From assembly GCF_047345145.1 (NCBI RefSeq), contig NZ_JBLFER010000007.1, positions 62,001-126,000 of the forward strand: 64,000 nt of DNA. Reading direction: 5' to 3'. A program made the translations under genes and the position numbers. A model generated the notes under the pieces. The model was not told the DNA's origin. It saw only the letters and a program-made list of their open reading frames with translations, and ran no database searches. Every line of letters starts with the position of its first letter. The stretch's first letter is position 1. Positions 44,881 through 53,600 of the stretch are shown in pieces. This DNA is from Maribacter_C sp047345145. GTDB lineage: Bacteria; Bacteroidota; Bacteroidia; Flavobacteriales; Flavobacteriaceae.

Positions 44881-44926
44881 CTAGGAACACCCATTCTAAC
44901 TCTTCAACAATAGCTCAAAACCATGG

Positions 44927-45059
44927 GGTCCTCCCCTGCCAAGGGGAGGTGGCGATAGCCGGAGGGGTTTTCACAAAATAGCTAACAAATAATTTAAGAT
45001 TCGTGTCCCTACGCTAACCCCTCCGCCCTGCGGGCACCTCCCCTTGGCAGGGGAGGACT
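44927..45059. repeat. Pair of inverted 43-bp GC-rich repeats
   Basis: GGTCCTCCCCTGCCAAGGGG at 44927 onwards (to 44969, ending GGAGGGGTT) reappears inverted at 45016-45059 (AACCCCTCCGCC... to CCCCTTGGCAGGGGAGGACT). The copies differ only around GCGATAGCC / GCGGGC in the middle. No gene lies in 44713-45160. Confidence 0.75.
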
Positions 45060-45130
45060 TTAAGTTTCAAAAATTGAATGAACTTCGACCAGTTTCTTAA
45101 AACATTAACGTAAAACATCTACCTGAAATT

Positions 45131-45161
45131 AAAAAGGTCTTGCTAAAAGCAAGACCTTTTT
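45131..45161 (-). terminator. Terminator of the tRNA-Arg gene (bidirectional)
   Basis: AAAAAGGTCTTGCT and AGCAAGACCTTTTT form a long perfect stem. It begins two bases after the 3' end of the tRNA on the minus strand and provides a T-run in either direction. Confidence 0.9.
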
Positions 45162-45162
45162 G

Positions 45163-45236
45163 TGACCGCGAAGGGATTCAAACCCCCAACCCTCAGAGCC
45201 GAAATCTGATGCGCTATTCAGTTGCGCCACGCGGCC
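45163..45236 (-). tRNA. tRNA-Arg, anticodon UCG
   Basis: On the minus strand a 74-base cloverleaf is visible. The acceptor GGCCGCG pairs with CGCGGTC. The D arm is GCGC...GCGC. The anticodon arm is TCAGA-TTTCGGC-TCTGA, giving anticodon TCG after U33 (reads CGA and possibly other CGN codons). The T arm has GGG/CCC plus two G-U pairs around TTTGAAT. The CCA end is not encoded, as is common in this phylum. Confidence 0.93.
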
Positions 45237-45243
45237 TTATTTT

Positions 45244-45299
45244 CAGTAATCAGTAATCAGTAATCAGTAATCAGTAATCAGTAATCAGTAATCAGTAAT
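45244..45299. repeat. Eight perfect 7-bp tandem repeats (CAGTAAT) in the tRNA-Arg leader
   Basis: Eight uninterrupted copies of CAGTAAT lie 7 bases upstream (minus-strand sense) of the tRNA. A -7-like box at 45300-45307 abuts the tract, so the repeat would be transcribed as leader. A perfect short array like this is prone to slippage. Confidence 0.9.
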
Positions 45300-45307
45300 C
45301 AAAAATA
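45300..45307 (-). promoter_or_regulatory. Possible -7 element of the tRNA-Arg gene
   Basis: On the minus strand this reads TATTTTTG, matching TAnnTTTG, directly upstream of the 7-bp repeat array. It would give a leader of about 55 bases before the mature tRNA. Confidence 0.45.
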
Positions 45308-45340
45308 AATTTTCACTCAGTACAAATTACTAAATATGCT

Positions 45341-45790
45341 CTACATCAATTTACTTTTAACTATTGTAGAAATCGTCTTCCCATCAGCTTGTCCGGCTAA
45401 CTTTTTGGAAACGATCCCCATCACCTTACCCATATCTTTCATGCCTTCTGCGCCAGTTGAAGCTATGGTTTCAATCACTATTTTTTCAACTTCCTCTTCG
45501 GACATCTGTTCTGGTAAAAACTGCTCGATGACCGCGATTTGAGCCAATTCCGGGTCGGCTAAATCTTGTCTTCCTTGCTCGATAAAGATAGCAGCACTAT
45601 CCTTTCGTTGTTTGACCAACTTTTGAACCAACTGAATCTCCGCTTCTTCACTCATTTCTCCATCAGAACCTGATTCAGTGCTTGCTAACAATAAGGCAGA
45701 TTTGATAGCACGTAAAGATTCTAAAGCTACTTTGTCTTTAGCTTTCATAGCCTCTTTCATCTTTTCCATTACTTGCTGTTGTAAGCTCAT
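45341..45790 (-). CDS. GatB/YqeY domain-containing protein
   Basis: A 149-residue soluble helical protein that aligns end to end with the YqeY family: SLQQQVMEKMKEAMKAKDKVAL at the start (key part MKEAMKAKDKVALESLRAIK), EQFLPEQMSEEEVEKIV near 88-104, and GKVMGIVSKKLAGQADGK near the end. YqeY resembles the tRNA-binding tail of the amidotransferase subunit GatB, but the function is not settled. It lies downstream of ftsZ in the same orientation, its usual place in flavobacteria. A bidirectional stem-loop separates it from ftsZ. Confidence 0.93.
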   Translation of the reverse strand: MSLQQQVMEKMKEAMKAKDKVALESLRAIKSALLLASTESGSDGEMSEEAEIQLVQKLVKQRKDSAAIFIEQGRQDLADPELAQIAVIEQFLPEQMSEEEVEKIVIETIASTGAEGMKDMGKVMGIVSKKLAGQADGKTISTIVKSKLM

Positions 45791-45827
45791 GTTATTACTA
45801 TTTTTTCGGATTGCGAAGATAAAAAAT

Positions 45828-45858
45828 AAACCCGAAAATAGTATCTATTTTCGGGTTT
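45828..45858 (-). terminator. Terminator of the dcw operon after ftsZ
   Basis: AAACCCGAAAATA at 45828-45840 pairs perfectly with TATTTTCGGGTTT at 45846-45858. On the minus strand it is followed by a T-rich run, so it ends ftsZ transcription before the YqeY gene. Confidence 0.88.
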
Positions 45859-45878
45859 ACTAATAAGCAATTGTCGAG

Positions 45879-47801
45879 TTAGTCTACATTATCATGTAGA
45901 AAAGAGTTATTAGATCGCAATTGAATCTCATCATTGCTATCTTCACTTAATGTTGTTCTTGAGACCTTTTTTTCCGCAGGTGTATTATCTAAATCTACAC
46001 CTTGACGCTTGTATGCTGGCTCCTTCTCAATTTCATCAATATTGCTTAAACTATTTTGAAACTTATAGTTAAAGTCTTTTAACTTTCTTCTTCTTTCATC
46101 AGCTCTTTCCTTTAGTAATTCCTCCAACGGAGTTTCCATAGGATCGATTTCATTTTGAACTGCACTCGGCTTCTCAGCTACTGTCCGCTTTTCAAAAACC
46201 AATTCATCTTCAACAATTTTTGGCTCGAATTCCTCAGCCTTTGATTTGGCGCCTGTCAATTGATTTTCCAACTCCATGTAATCATCCAAACTGTAGCGTG
46301 TTTCCCCTTCCTTATTATACTCCAAAACAGGAATCACTTCAATATGATCTTTTACATCCATCTCACTAACATCTTCCGTCAGATCAAACATAATTACATT
46401 TTCACTCTCCTCTTCTTCCTCATTTGGTGTAACAATAGGCAACTCAAAACTCATGGCGAACTGGTCTTCTTCTATCTCCTTAGAAGATACTACTTGCGGA
46501 TCTACCACTTCGATATCCATGGCTTCTGATGAATCGACAATTATAAAATCATCTTCAGAAACATTTTCTGCTGCTACCTCTTCAACAACTTCTTCATAGA
46601 AAACATTGAAGTTTCTTATGTAATTAGTGGTAGGAATTAAATCGAAATCATCTAAATCATCGGTCAAAGTATGTTTTAGAACTGGCTCTTTCACCTCTTC
46701 ATCTTCCACAAGTTGGTGAACTACATTTTTAGGGGTCAAATTTTGTACCGCTTTTTGACCTTCTTCCAAAGTGTGAATTATCTTCTTTGCTTCGCTATTT
46801 ACAATATCATCTTGTTGATCAACATCAAAACCAGTTGCAATAACAGTCACTGCAATAGATTCACCTAAATCCTCATCTTCACCAACACCCATAATAATAT
46901 TAGCTCCGTGACCAGCTTCCGTTTGAATATGATCGTTAATCTCACCAATCTCGTCAATGGTAATTTCTTGAGAACCAGAAACGATTAACAACAATACATT
47001 TTTAGCGCCTTGAATTTTATTATCATTTAAAAGAGGAGAATCTAAAGCTTTCATAATAGCTTCGTTTGCTCTTGAAGAACCTGTAGCTATTGCAGAACCC
47101 ATTATTGCTGTACCACTATTAGAAAGTACAGTTTTAGCATCACGTAAATCTATGTTTTGCGTATAGTGGTGCGTAATTACTTCAGCAATACCGCGAGCAG
47201 CGGTAGCTAATACTTCATCCGCTTTTGAGAATCCAGCTTTAAAACCTAGGTTTCCATAAACTTCCCGAAGCTTGTTGTTATTTATTACAATTAAAGAATC
47301 CACATTGTTTCGAAGTCTTTCGATTCCCAACTGAGCTTGTTGGCAACGCATTTTTCCTTCAAACTGAAATGGCATGGTAACGATACCCACAGTTAAGATA
47401 TCCATCTCTTTTGCCATCTTAGCGATAACGGGAGCAGCACCAGTACCTGTTCCCCCACCCATACCGGCAGTAATGAATACCATTTTCGTGGTAACATCTA
47501 ACATTCCTTTTATTTCTTCTGTGCTCTCGATCGCTGCTTGCTCACCCACTTCAGGATTTGCACCAGCACCTAGACCTTCCGTTAGGGAAACACCTAACTG
47601 AATTTTATTGGGTACAGAACTATTCGTCAATGCTTGAGAATCTGTATTCAAGATTACAAAATCAACACCGTTGATTCCTGCTTGAAACATGTGATTGATG
47701 GCGTTACTACCACCACCACCGACTCCGATGACCTTTATTACGTTGCTTTGATTCTTGGGCAGATCGAAAGCGATTCCTTCAAATTCTGTGTTGTTGCTCA
47801 T
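45879..47801 (-). CDS. ftsZ: Cell division protein FtsZ
   Basis: A 640-residue tubulin homologue that forms the division ring by GTP-dependent polymerisation. The GTPase domain shows VGGGGSNAINHM near residue 27, the tubulin signature GGGTGTGAAP at 115-124 and NNNKLREVYG near 174. It ends near residue 330. The following ~300 residues are an acidic, low-complexity linker, longer than the E. coli one but usual for flavobacteria. The conserved C-terminal peptide (DEIQLRSNNSFLHDNVD) binds FtsA and other partners. Last gene of the dcw cluster, 48 bases after ftsA. Confidence 0.98.
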   Translation of the reverse strand: MSNNTEFEGIAFDLPKNQSNVIKVIGVGGGGSNAINHMFQAGINGVDFVILNTDSQALTNSSVPNKIQLGVSLTEGLGAGANPEVGEQAAIESTEEIKGMLDVTTKMVFITAGMGGGTGTGAAPVIAKMAKEMDILTVGIVTMPFQFEGKMRCQQAQLGIERLRNNVDSLIVINNNKLREVYGNLGFKAGFSKADEVLATAARGIAEVITHHYTQNIDLRDAKTVLSNSGTAIMGSAIATGSSRANEAIMKALDSPLLNDNKIQGAKNVLLLIVSGSQEITIDEIGEINDHIQTEAGHGANIIMGVGEDEDLGESIAVTVIATGFDVDQQDDIVNSEAKKIIHTLEEGQKAVQNLTPKNVVHQLVEDEEVKEPVLKHTLTDDLDDFDLIPTTNYIRNFNVFYEEVVEEVAAENVSEDDFIIVDSSEAMDIEVVDPQVVSSKEIEEDQFAMSFELPIVTPNEEEEESENVIMFDLTEDVSEMDVKDHIEVIPVLEYNKEGETRYSLDDYMELENQLTGAKSKAEEFEPKIVEDELVFEKRTVAEKPSAVQNEIDPMETPLEELLKERADERRRKLKDFNYKFQNSLSNIDEIEKEPAYKRQGVDLDNTPAEKKVSRTTLSEDSNDEIQLRSNNSFLHDNVD

Positions 47802-47849
47802 ACTATTTATATTACTGGTTTATGGTGAATCTTTTTTATTATGCTTTAT

Positions 47850-49178
47850 TTACTCAGCGTTATCTAAAAAGTCTTTCAACTTTTCTGACCATTTGTCAAA
47901 TACTGATTTGCGTTCTTGTCTAACTTTCGTATTTCCTCTTGTATCTTCTTCGTGGCCTGCAAAAACTGCCTCTTGTTCGAATGACTCCTGTTCTTCTTCC
48001 TCAACTTGACCTTTGGCTCCACTTCGTACTGCATTCATTAAGAGTCCTACTGCCGTTGCATACAAAGGACTAGCAACTACCTCATCAGAATCTCCGGCTA
48101 AATGCTCATTGGGATAACCGATACGTGTATCCATTCCTGTGATGTATTCAACCAATTGTTTTAGGTGCTTCAATTGGCTTCCTCCACCAGTTAAAACAAT
48201 ACCTGCAATTAATTTTTTCTTTTGCTCTTCGTGCCCGTAGTTTTTAATCTCGACATATACTTGTTCGATAATTTCAACAACTCGAGCGTGTATAATTTTC
48301 GAAAGATTTTTAAGTGTAATCTCTTTCGGCTCTCTTCCACGTAAGCCTGGAATAGAAACAATCTCGTTATCCTTATTTTCTCCTGGCCATGCAGAACCAA
48401 ACTTAATTTTAAGTAATTCTGCTTGCTTTTCGATTATAGAGCAGCCTTCTTTAATATCTTCCGTAATAACTCCTCCTCCAAATGGAATAACCGCCGTATG
48501 ACGAATGATTCCATCTTTAAAAATGGCTAAATCCGTAGTACCACCTCCTATATCAATCAAAGCAACTCCCGCTTCCTTCTCCTCTTGACTCAAAACTGCA
48601 TCAGATGATGCTAAAGGCTCTAAAGTGATATTTCCTAAATCTAATCCAGCGCTTTTAATACATCTCCCCACGTTTTTAATGGAAGACACTTGGCCTACAA
48701 CTACATGAAAATTTGCTTCCAATCTGCCACCATACATCCCTATTGGCTCCTTGATCTCGGCCTGGCCATCAACTTTATATTCTTGTGGTAAAACATGAAT
48801 AATCTCCTCCCCAGGAAGCATTACCAGTTTATACACCTGATTACACAATTTGTCTAAATCATCTTCATTGATTACTTCTTCAGAATCTGGACGAGTGATA
48901 TAATCGCTATGGTGCAGACTTCTTATGTGTTGCCCGGCAATACCAACAACAACAGAACCTATTTTCAATCCAGAATTGATCTCTGCCTCCTCAACAGCCT
49001 GTTGAATAGATTTAATCGTCTGCGTAATATTATTTACTACACCACGGTGAACTCCTAAACTTTTGGATTTACCAATACCCAAAACCTCAATTTTGCCATA
49101 CTCGTTTTCTTTACCGATGATGGCGACGATTTTGGTAGTTCCTATGTCAAGACCGACTGAATATTTTCCCTGTTCCAT
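47850..49178 (-). CDS. ftsA: Cell division protein FtsA
   Basis: A 442-residue actin-fold ATPase that tethers FtsZ to the inner membrane. Motifs are VGLDIGTTKIVAIIG at residue 8, the phosphate-2 loop ALIDIGGGTTDLAIFKDG near 202 and IVLTGGGSQLKHLKQLVE near 328. The C-terminal stretch WSEKLKDFLDN is the likely amphipathic membrane-targeting helix. It starts 9 bases after ftsQ and precedes ftsZ, the standard order. Confidence 0.97.
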   Translation of the reverse strand: MEQGKYSVGLDIGTTKIVAIIGKENEYGKIEVLGIGKSKSLGVHRGVVNNITQTIKSIQQAVEEAEINSGLKIGSVVVGIAGQHIRSLHHSDYITRPDSEEVINEDDLDKLCNQVYKLVMLPGEEIIHVLPQEYKVDGQAEIKEPIGMYGGRLEANFHVVVGQVSSIKNVGRCIKSAGLDLGNITLEPLASSDAVLSQEEKEAGVALIDIGGGTTDLAIFKDGIIRHTAVIPFGGGVITEDIKEGCSIIEKQAELLKIKFGSAWPGENKDNEIVSIPGLRGREPKEITLKNLSKIIHARVVEIIEQVYVEIKNYGHEEQKKKLIAGIVLTGGGSQLKHLKQLVEYITGMDTRIGYPNEHLAGDSDEVVASPLYATAVGLLMNAVRSGAKGQVEEEEQESFEQEAVFAGHEEDTRGNTKVRQERKSVFDKWSEKLKDFLDNAE

Positions 49179-49187
49179 TTGATTGAT

Positions 49188-49907
49188 TTATATTTTAGTG
49201 CACACTACTTGGTTGTTGAATTCTAAGCTAACGACGTTATAATTGTCTAAAGTTTTATCTCTGTTCGCTTTGGTATAAAAAGCTTTAAAATTGTTAAACT
49301 TTTCTTCCAAGCCATCAATTCCGCCGAGATTCACTACAAACTGCTCCATACGAAATCGCAATTGATACTTGTTTATGTCCTCAATATGAATTCCAATTAC
49401 ATTCTTTCTAAGAAACTGATCTTCATTGATATACTTCAAAATTTCATAAACATCCTCTAAACTTTCACCTGTAATATTACCCGTAATAATGGGTACTCTA
49501 GCTGAATGACTCATAGATAAAGGCATGCGTTTTCCCTCCTCGTCCAAATAAAATTTTGAATCTCCTTCTATTCGTCCGATAGGTTTACGCTGCACTATCC
49601 TAGCTTCAAGCTCACCATTAATTGTAAGATAAACTTGCGCATTTTTCACCATTTCATTGGTCTCGATGACCTTCTCAATCTTATTCAAAACTAATTTTTC
49701 TTTAGGCACATTCTTTAGGCTACCGTAATTTTGTATTAACAATTTATTAACCATAGCTTCAGTTATGTAAAGGTTCTGATCTCCAACGAATTCTATGTTT
49801 ATTTCGTCAATTTTCTTGCCTTCACTTCTGTGATTTGAAAATGCATAAAGCCCCGTCACTATTAATAGCAAGGCAATTATCTTTATATAATTCCAATTAA
49901 TTCGCAT
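49188..49907 (-). CDS. ftsQ: Cell division protein FtsQ/DivIB
   Basis: A 239-residue bitopic inner membrane protein of the divisome. One span lies near residues 7-22 (YIKIIALLLIVTGLYAF), followed by a POTRA-like periplasmic domain (INIEFVGDQNLYITEAMV near 36) and a beta domain (LDEEGKRMPLS near 125). It overlaps the end of murC by 11 bases. The family is poorly conserved in Bacteroidota, but the position between murC and ftsA settles the call. Confidence 0.92.
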   Translation of the reverse strand: MRINWNYIKIIALLLIVTGLYAFSNHRSEGKKIDEINIEFVGDQNLYITEAMVNKLLIQNYGSLKNVPKEKLVLNKIEKVIETNEMVKNAQVYLTINGELEARIVQRKPIGRIEGDSKFYLDEEGKRMPLSMSHSARVPIITGNITGESLEDVYEILKYINEDQFLRKNVIGIHIEDINKYQLRFRMEQFVVNLGGIDGLEEKFNNFKAFYTKANRDKTLDNYNVVSLEFNNQVVCTKI

Positions 49908-51249
49908 ACTCTAGTTCTCTTTTTATTTTTGGTACTTCTAACCCAATATCCCCAGCACCCATAGTAACCAGAATTTCAGGACTTTGCCTTTTAATTTCTT
50001 CTATTAATTCCGTTTTTTTGGATATTTTTTTCTTTGGATTTGTAATTTTTTCCAACAACCACTCCGAAGTAATTCCCTCCATTGGCAACTCTCTCGCAGG
50101 ATAAATATCTAACAAGACAATTGCATCAAATTTGGATAAGCTTTCTGCAAAGTCATCCGCAAAGTCTTTTGTTCTTGAAAATAAATGAGGTTGAAAAATA
50201 GCCAAGACTTTTTTACCGGGATGCATCTCAGAGATTGCATCGTAAACCGCATTAATTTCCGTTGGATGATGCGCATAATCGTCTATAAAAACAAAATCAT
50301 CGTTCTTGATTTTATAGGAAAATCTACGCTGCACACCTTTAAATGTTTCGAGTGCTTTGGCTAGGCGGTGTACGGGGGAATTAGATTCCACCGCCATCGC
50401 AAAAGCTACTAGACCATTCAGCAAATTGTGCTTTCCTGGCTTGTTGAATTTAACTCCTGATAGGGTAGCTTCAGGAGTCCTTAAATCAAATATGTAGGTG
50501 CCATGTTCAATCTTTAAATTTTCAATACAATAATCAGAGCCGTCTTCAATACCATAGGTGGTTCCTTCAATAGGCAATCCGTTTCTAATAAATAGTTTTC
50601 CCCCTGGTTTAAGACGATTTGCAAAATCTCTAAAAGATTTATCCAACGCATCACCATTACCATAAATATCCAAGTGATCCGCATCCATTGAGGTAATGCA
50701 AGCTACGTTTGGAGATAATTGTAAAAAGGATCTATCAAATTCATCTGCTTCTACTACTGAAAAATCAGTCCCTTCTAATAAAAAGTTAGAATCAAAATCC
50801 TCAGAAATTCCACCTAAAAATGCTGTCAAAGGAGTTCCTGTTTCTTTTAATAAATGCGCTAAAATACTAGAGGTCGTTGTTTTACCATGCGTCCCTGCAA
50901 CAGCAAAACAAAATGTGTCTTTTGTAATTAATCCTAAGACTTCCGATCTTTTTTTGATAGCAAAACCTTGGTCTAAAAAATATTGATATTCGGAATGACT
51001 TTGAGGTACTGCTGGCGTGTATATGACCAAAGTGCTATTGGGATCAAAATAATCCGAAGAAATCAACTTAATATTATCTTCATAATGAATCGCAATACCC
51101 AATTGTTCCAAATCTCTAGTTAGGGGAGTTTCCGTTTTGTCGTAACCAGCAACTTGTTTATTAATGAATTTGAAATAGCGGGCTAAAGCGGACATACCTA
51201 TGCCTCCGACACCAATAAAATAGACCTTATGTATATTTTTCAAATTCAT
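49897..51249 (-). CDS. murC: UDP-N-acetylmuramate--L-alanine ligase
   Basis: A 450-residue Mur ligase that adds L-alanine to UDP-MurNAc using ATP, in peptidoglycan precursor synthesis. Motifs are VYFIGVGGIGMSALARYF at residue 9 (UDP-sugar binding), AGTHGKTTTSSILAHLL near 117 (ATP P-loop) and DDYAHHPTEI near 316. The length is typical. It is downstream of murG with a 79-base gap that holds a stem-loop. Confidence 0.97.
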   Translation of the reverse strand: MNLKNIHKVYFIGVGGIGMSALARYFKFINKQVAGYDKTETPLTRDLEQLGIAIHYEDNIKLISSDYFDPNSTLVIYTPAVPQSHSEYQYFLDQGFAIKKRSEVLGLITKDTFCFAVAGTHGKTTTSSILAHLLKETGTPLTAFLGGISEDFDSNFLLEGTDFSVVEADEFDRSFLQLSPNVACITSMDADHLDIYGNGDALDKSFRDFANRLKPGGKLFIRNGLPIEGTTYGIEDGSDYCIENLKIEHGTYIFDLRTPEATLSGVKFNKPGKHNLLNGLVAFAMAVESNSPVHRLAKALETFKGVQRRFSYKIKNDDFVFIDDYAHHPTEINAVYDAISEMHPGKKVLAIFQPHLFSRTKDFADDFAESLSKFDAIVLLDIYPARELPMEGITSEWLLEKITNPKKKISKKTELIEEIKRQSPEILVTMGAGDIGLEVPKIKRELEYAN

Positions 51250-51288
51250 TTAATCAAGTGTTCTGCACTATTTTCTAAGTCAGAAGCT

Positions 51289-51312
51289 ACCTTCCCTTGG
51301 GGCCAGGAAGGT
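51289..51312 (-). other. Intercistronic stem-loop between murG and murC
   Basis: ACCTTCC at 51289-51295 pairs with GGAAGGT at 51306-51312, with partial pairing inside the loop. There is no T-run, so it is more likely an mRNA processing or stability element than a terminator. This is the only sizeable gap in the murE-ftsA part of the cluster. Confidence 0.45.
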
Positions 51313-51328
51313 GCAACCAACTCATCGC

Positions 51329-52417
51329 TTAATTCAATAACTTTTCAATCTCGTCAACAATATGTTCCGTAGCCTTTGGTAGGGCCATTTTTTTAAAATT
51401 GTTACTTAATTCTTGTTGCTTACTTTCTGATTCAAAAACTTCTGTAAAAACACTTTTGAAAGTTGCCTCCAAATCTTTCTCTTTAATCATAATCGCCGCA
51501 TTCTCATTGACTAAAGCCTTAGCATTTTTCGTTTGATGATCTTCGGCTACTGTTGGTGAGGGTATAAATATTGTCGGCTTACCAACTATACTCAATTCTG
51601 ACACAGAACCTGCCCCTGCACGGGATATGATTATATCAGCCGCAGTATAAGCGAAATCCATTCGATGAAGAAAATCCTCCACTTTCACCGTTTCTGAGCT
51701 GTATTTTTTATACTCCTCATAATATAATTTGCCGCATTGCCAAATAACCTGGATTCCGTTTTTCTTAAAAAAACGAAGTTCATTTTCAATAAGTTGATTG
51801 ACCTTTCTTGCACCAAGACTACCGCCCAAAATCAACACCGTTGGCATTCTAAGGTTAAGTCTAAAAAACCCTAAAGCTTGATGTTTATCGGCGGTTATAT
51901 CCGTAAGATTACCACGAACAGGATTACCCGTTTTCACAATTTTATCTGCAGGAAAAAACTGCTCCATTCCATCATAAGCCACGCATATTTTTGCAACCTT
52001 ATTTTTCAAAAGTTTATTGGTCATTCCCGCATAAGAATTTTGTTCTTGTAAAACGCATGGAATTCCTCTATCCGATGCCACTTTTAAAACTGGACCGCTT
52101 GCATAGCCACCTGTGCCGATAACAACATCAGGTTTAAATTCAGAAACGATTTTACCAGCTTTTCTCAAACTCTTAATTACTTTAACTGGGAATGACAAAT
52201 TTTTCAAGGTCAGCTTGCGTTGAAGCCCTGAAATTTGCAATCCAACAATTTTATAACCCGCCAGGGGTACTTTTTCCATCTCCATTCGATCCTCAGCTCC
52301 TACAAAAAGAAACTCAGCATCAGAGTATCTCTTTTTCAATTCATTTGCTATCGCTATCGCGGGATAAATATGCCCGCCTGTACCTCCTCCAGAAAGAATA
52401 AACTTATAGTTGCCCAC
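51329..52417 (-). CDS. murG: UDP-N-acetylglucosamine--MurNAc-pentapeptide-PP-undecaprenol GlcNAc transferase
   Basis: A 362-residue GT-B glycosyltransferase that converts lipid I to lipid II at the inner leaflet of the membrane. Motifs are ILSGGGTGGHIYPAIAIANE at residue 7, GTGGYASGPVL near 101 and LILGGSLGARKVNQLI near 194. The C-terminal nucleotide-sugar site contains DIIISRAGAGSVSEL near 260 and PTVAEDHQTKNA near 283. It overlaps the end of ftsW by 14 bases. Confidence 0.97.
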   Translation of the reverse strand: MGNYKFILSGGGTGGHIYPAIAIANELKKRYSDAEFLFVGAEDRMEMEKVPLAGYKIVGLQISGLQRKLTLKNLSFPVKVIKSLRKAGKIVSEFKPDVVIGTGGYASGPVLKVASDRGIPCVLQEQNSYAGMTNKLLKNKVAKICVAYDGMEQFFPADKIVKTGNPVRGNLTDITADKHQALGFFRLNLRMPTVLILGGSLGARKVNQLIENELRFFKKNGIQVIWQCGKLYYEEYKKYSSETVKVEDFLHRMDFAYTAADIIISRAGAGSVSELSIVGKPTIFIPSPTVAEDHQTKNAKALVNENAAIMIKEKDLEATFKSVFTEVFESESKQQELSNNFKKMALPKATEHIVDEIEKLLN

Positions 52418-53597
52418 TTAGTATTTCTAAAGGATTGGTTTCATCGATATTCAAATTCGCTTTACTTTTTTTATGCATCTTATTACTCACACTCAACACA
52501 ATTCCGATCGCTAAACAGGTCATCCATGCAGAAGTCCCTCCACTACTAATTAGAGGCAAATTCTGCCCCGTAACCGGAAACAATTCTACCGCAACTGCCA
52601 TATTTATCAACGCCTGAAATATTATGGGTAAGCCTACTCCGAGAGCTAAAAGCGTTCCAAAGGTTGTTGCACTTCCGTTTGCAATTACTACTATTCGAAA
52701 TAGAAGAAAGAGAAAAAACAACATGAGTATTATTCCTCCCGCCAATCCATATTCTTCTACGATAATGGCATAAATAAAATCAGATGAGCTCTGTGGCAAG
52801 AAATTCTTTTGAACACTTTTTCCAGCCCCTCTTCCCACAATTCCTCCAGAAGCTATTGCAATTTTTGCTCTTTCAATTTGGTAGTCCGCCTCAGTATCCT
52901 CTCCATTAATGAAATTTTCATATCTATTCTCCCAAGTATCTACTCTGTTTGCAAAGGCATCGGGAAAGGCTTTTGCAACAAGAATGAAAAAGGTAAGTGC
53001 TAATAATCCGGACCCAACAATTCCTGCTAAATATTTTAGAGGATATCCCCCGATAAAACAAAGCATTAGTACCATTGAAAATATGATGCCAGCTGTGGAG
53101 AAATTTGCAGGCAAAATCAAACCAACCACCGCAAAAACAGGAAGCCACAGCGGTACTATACTTGCTTTAAAAGTGATAAGCTCATCTTTGATTTTAGTAA
53201 GGTACCTGGCTACATATATCATAAGAACAACAGCCGCCAAAGTCGATGTTTGAAATCTAACAAAAGGCAAACGAATCCACCTACTAGCATTCGTGCCATC
53301 TACAGAGTTACCCTGAAATAAAGTAATAACAAGTAACACGATAACAATGGGCATTGCAATTAGAGATAAGCCTTTGAAAAAATGTGTAGGAATTCGATGA
53401 ATACCATATATTATTCCGAATCCGAAAATTAAAAATACTGCGTGTTTAACCAGATGACCAATGGGAGTGCCATTACCTACTACGTAGACAAGGTTGCTAC
53501 TAGCACTATAAACAGGCAAAAAAGAGAAAAGGCCCAATAAGGCTACAACTGCCCAAAGCGCTTTATCTCCGTTTATATTTTTAAATAATGCTAACAC
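52404..53597 (-). CDS. ftsW: Peptidoglycan glycosyltransferase FtsW (SEDS family)
   Basis: A 397-residue polytopic membrane protein with about ten spans, which polymerises lipid II at the septum together with FtsI. SEDS features are SRWIRLPFVRFQTSTLAAVV near 104-123, PDFIYAIIVEEYGLAGG-type sequence near 272-288 (SSDFIYAIIVEEYGLAG) and PVTGQNLPLISSGGTSAW near 339-356, which contains the conserved family C-terminal motif. RodA is excluded by the position in the dcw cluster. Confidence 0.96.
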   Translation of the reverse strand: MLALFKNINGDKALWAVVALLGLFSFLPVYSASSNLVYVVGNGTPIGHLVKHAVFLIFGFGIIYGIHRIPTHFFKGLSLIAMPIVIVLLVITLFQGNSVDGTNASRWIRLPFVRFQTSTLAAVVLMIYVARYLTKIKDELITFKASIVPLWLPVFAVVGLILPANFSTAGIIFSMVLMLCFIGGYPLKYLAGIVGSGLLALTFFILVAKAFPDAFANRVDTWENRYENFINGEDTEADYQIERAKIAIASGGIVGRGAGKSVQKNFLPQSSSDFIYAIIVEEYGLAGGIILMLFFLFLLFRIVVIANGSATTFGTLLALGVGLPIIFQALINMAVAVELFPVTGQNLPLISSGGTSAWMTCLAIGIVLSVSNKMHKKSKANLNIDETNPLEILSGQL

Positions 53598-53600
53598 CTG

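Larger units (their letters stand above)
34918..44920 (+). repeat. Cassette 2 of the tandem segmental duplication
   Basis: Same order of parts as 21775-34480: GGAGGGAAGTAAAA element, CCTCCCC repeat, conserved promoter block, giant adhesin, porP/sprF and downstream repeat block. The adhesin bodies have diverged in domain content. The porP genes, LamG parts, C-terminal domains and flanks remain recognisably alike. Confidence 0.75.

Noticed and set aside
45244..45299. 7-bp repeat as a CRISPR or origin iteron array
   Set aside because: The units abut without spacers and no replication initiator or cas gene is near; it is a simple sequence repeat.
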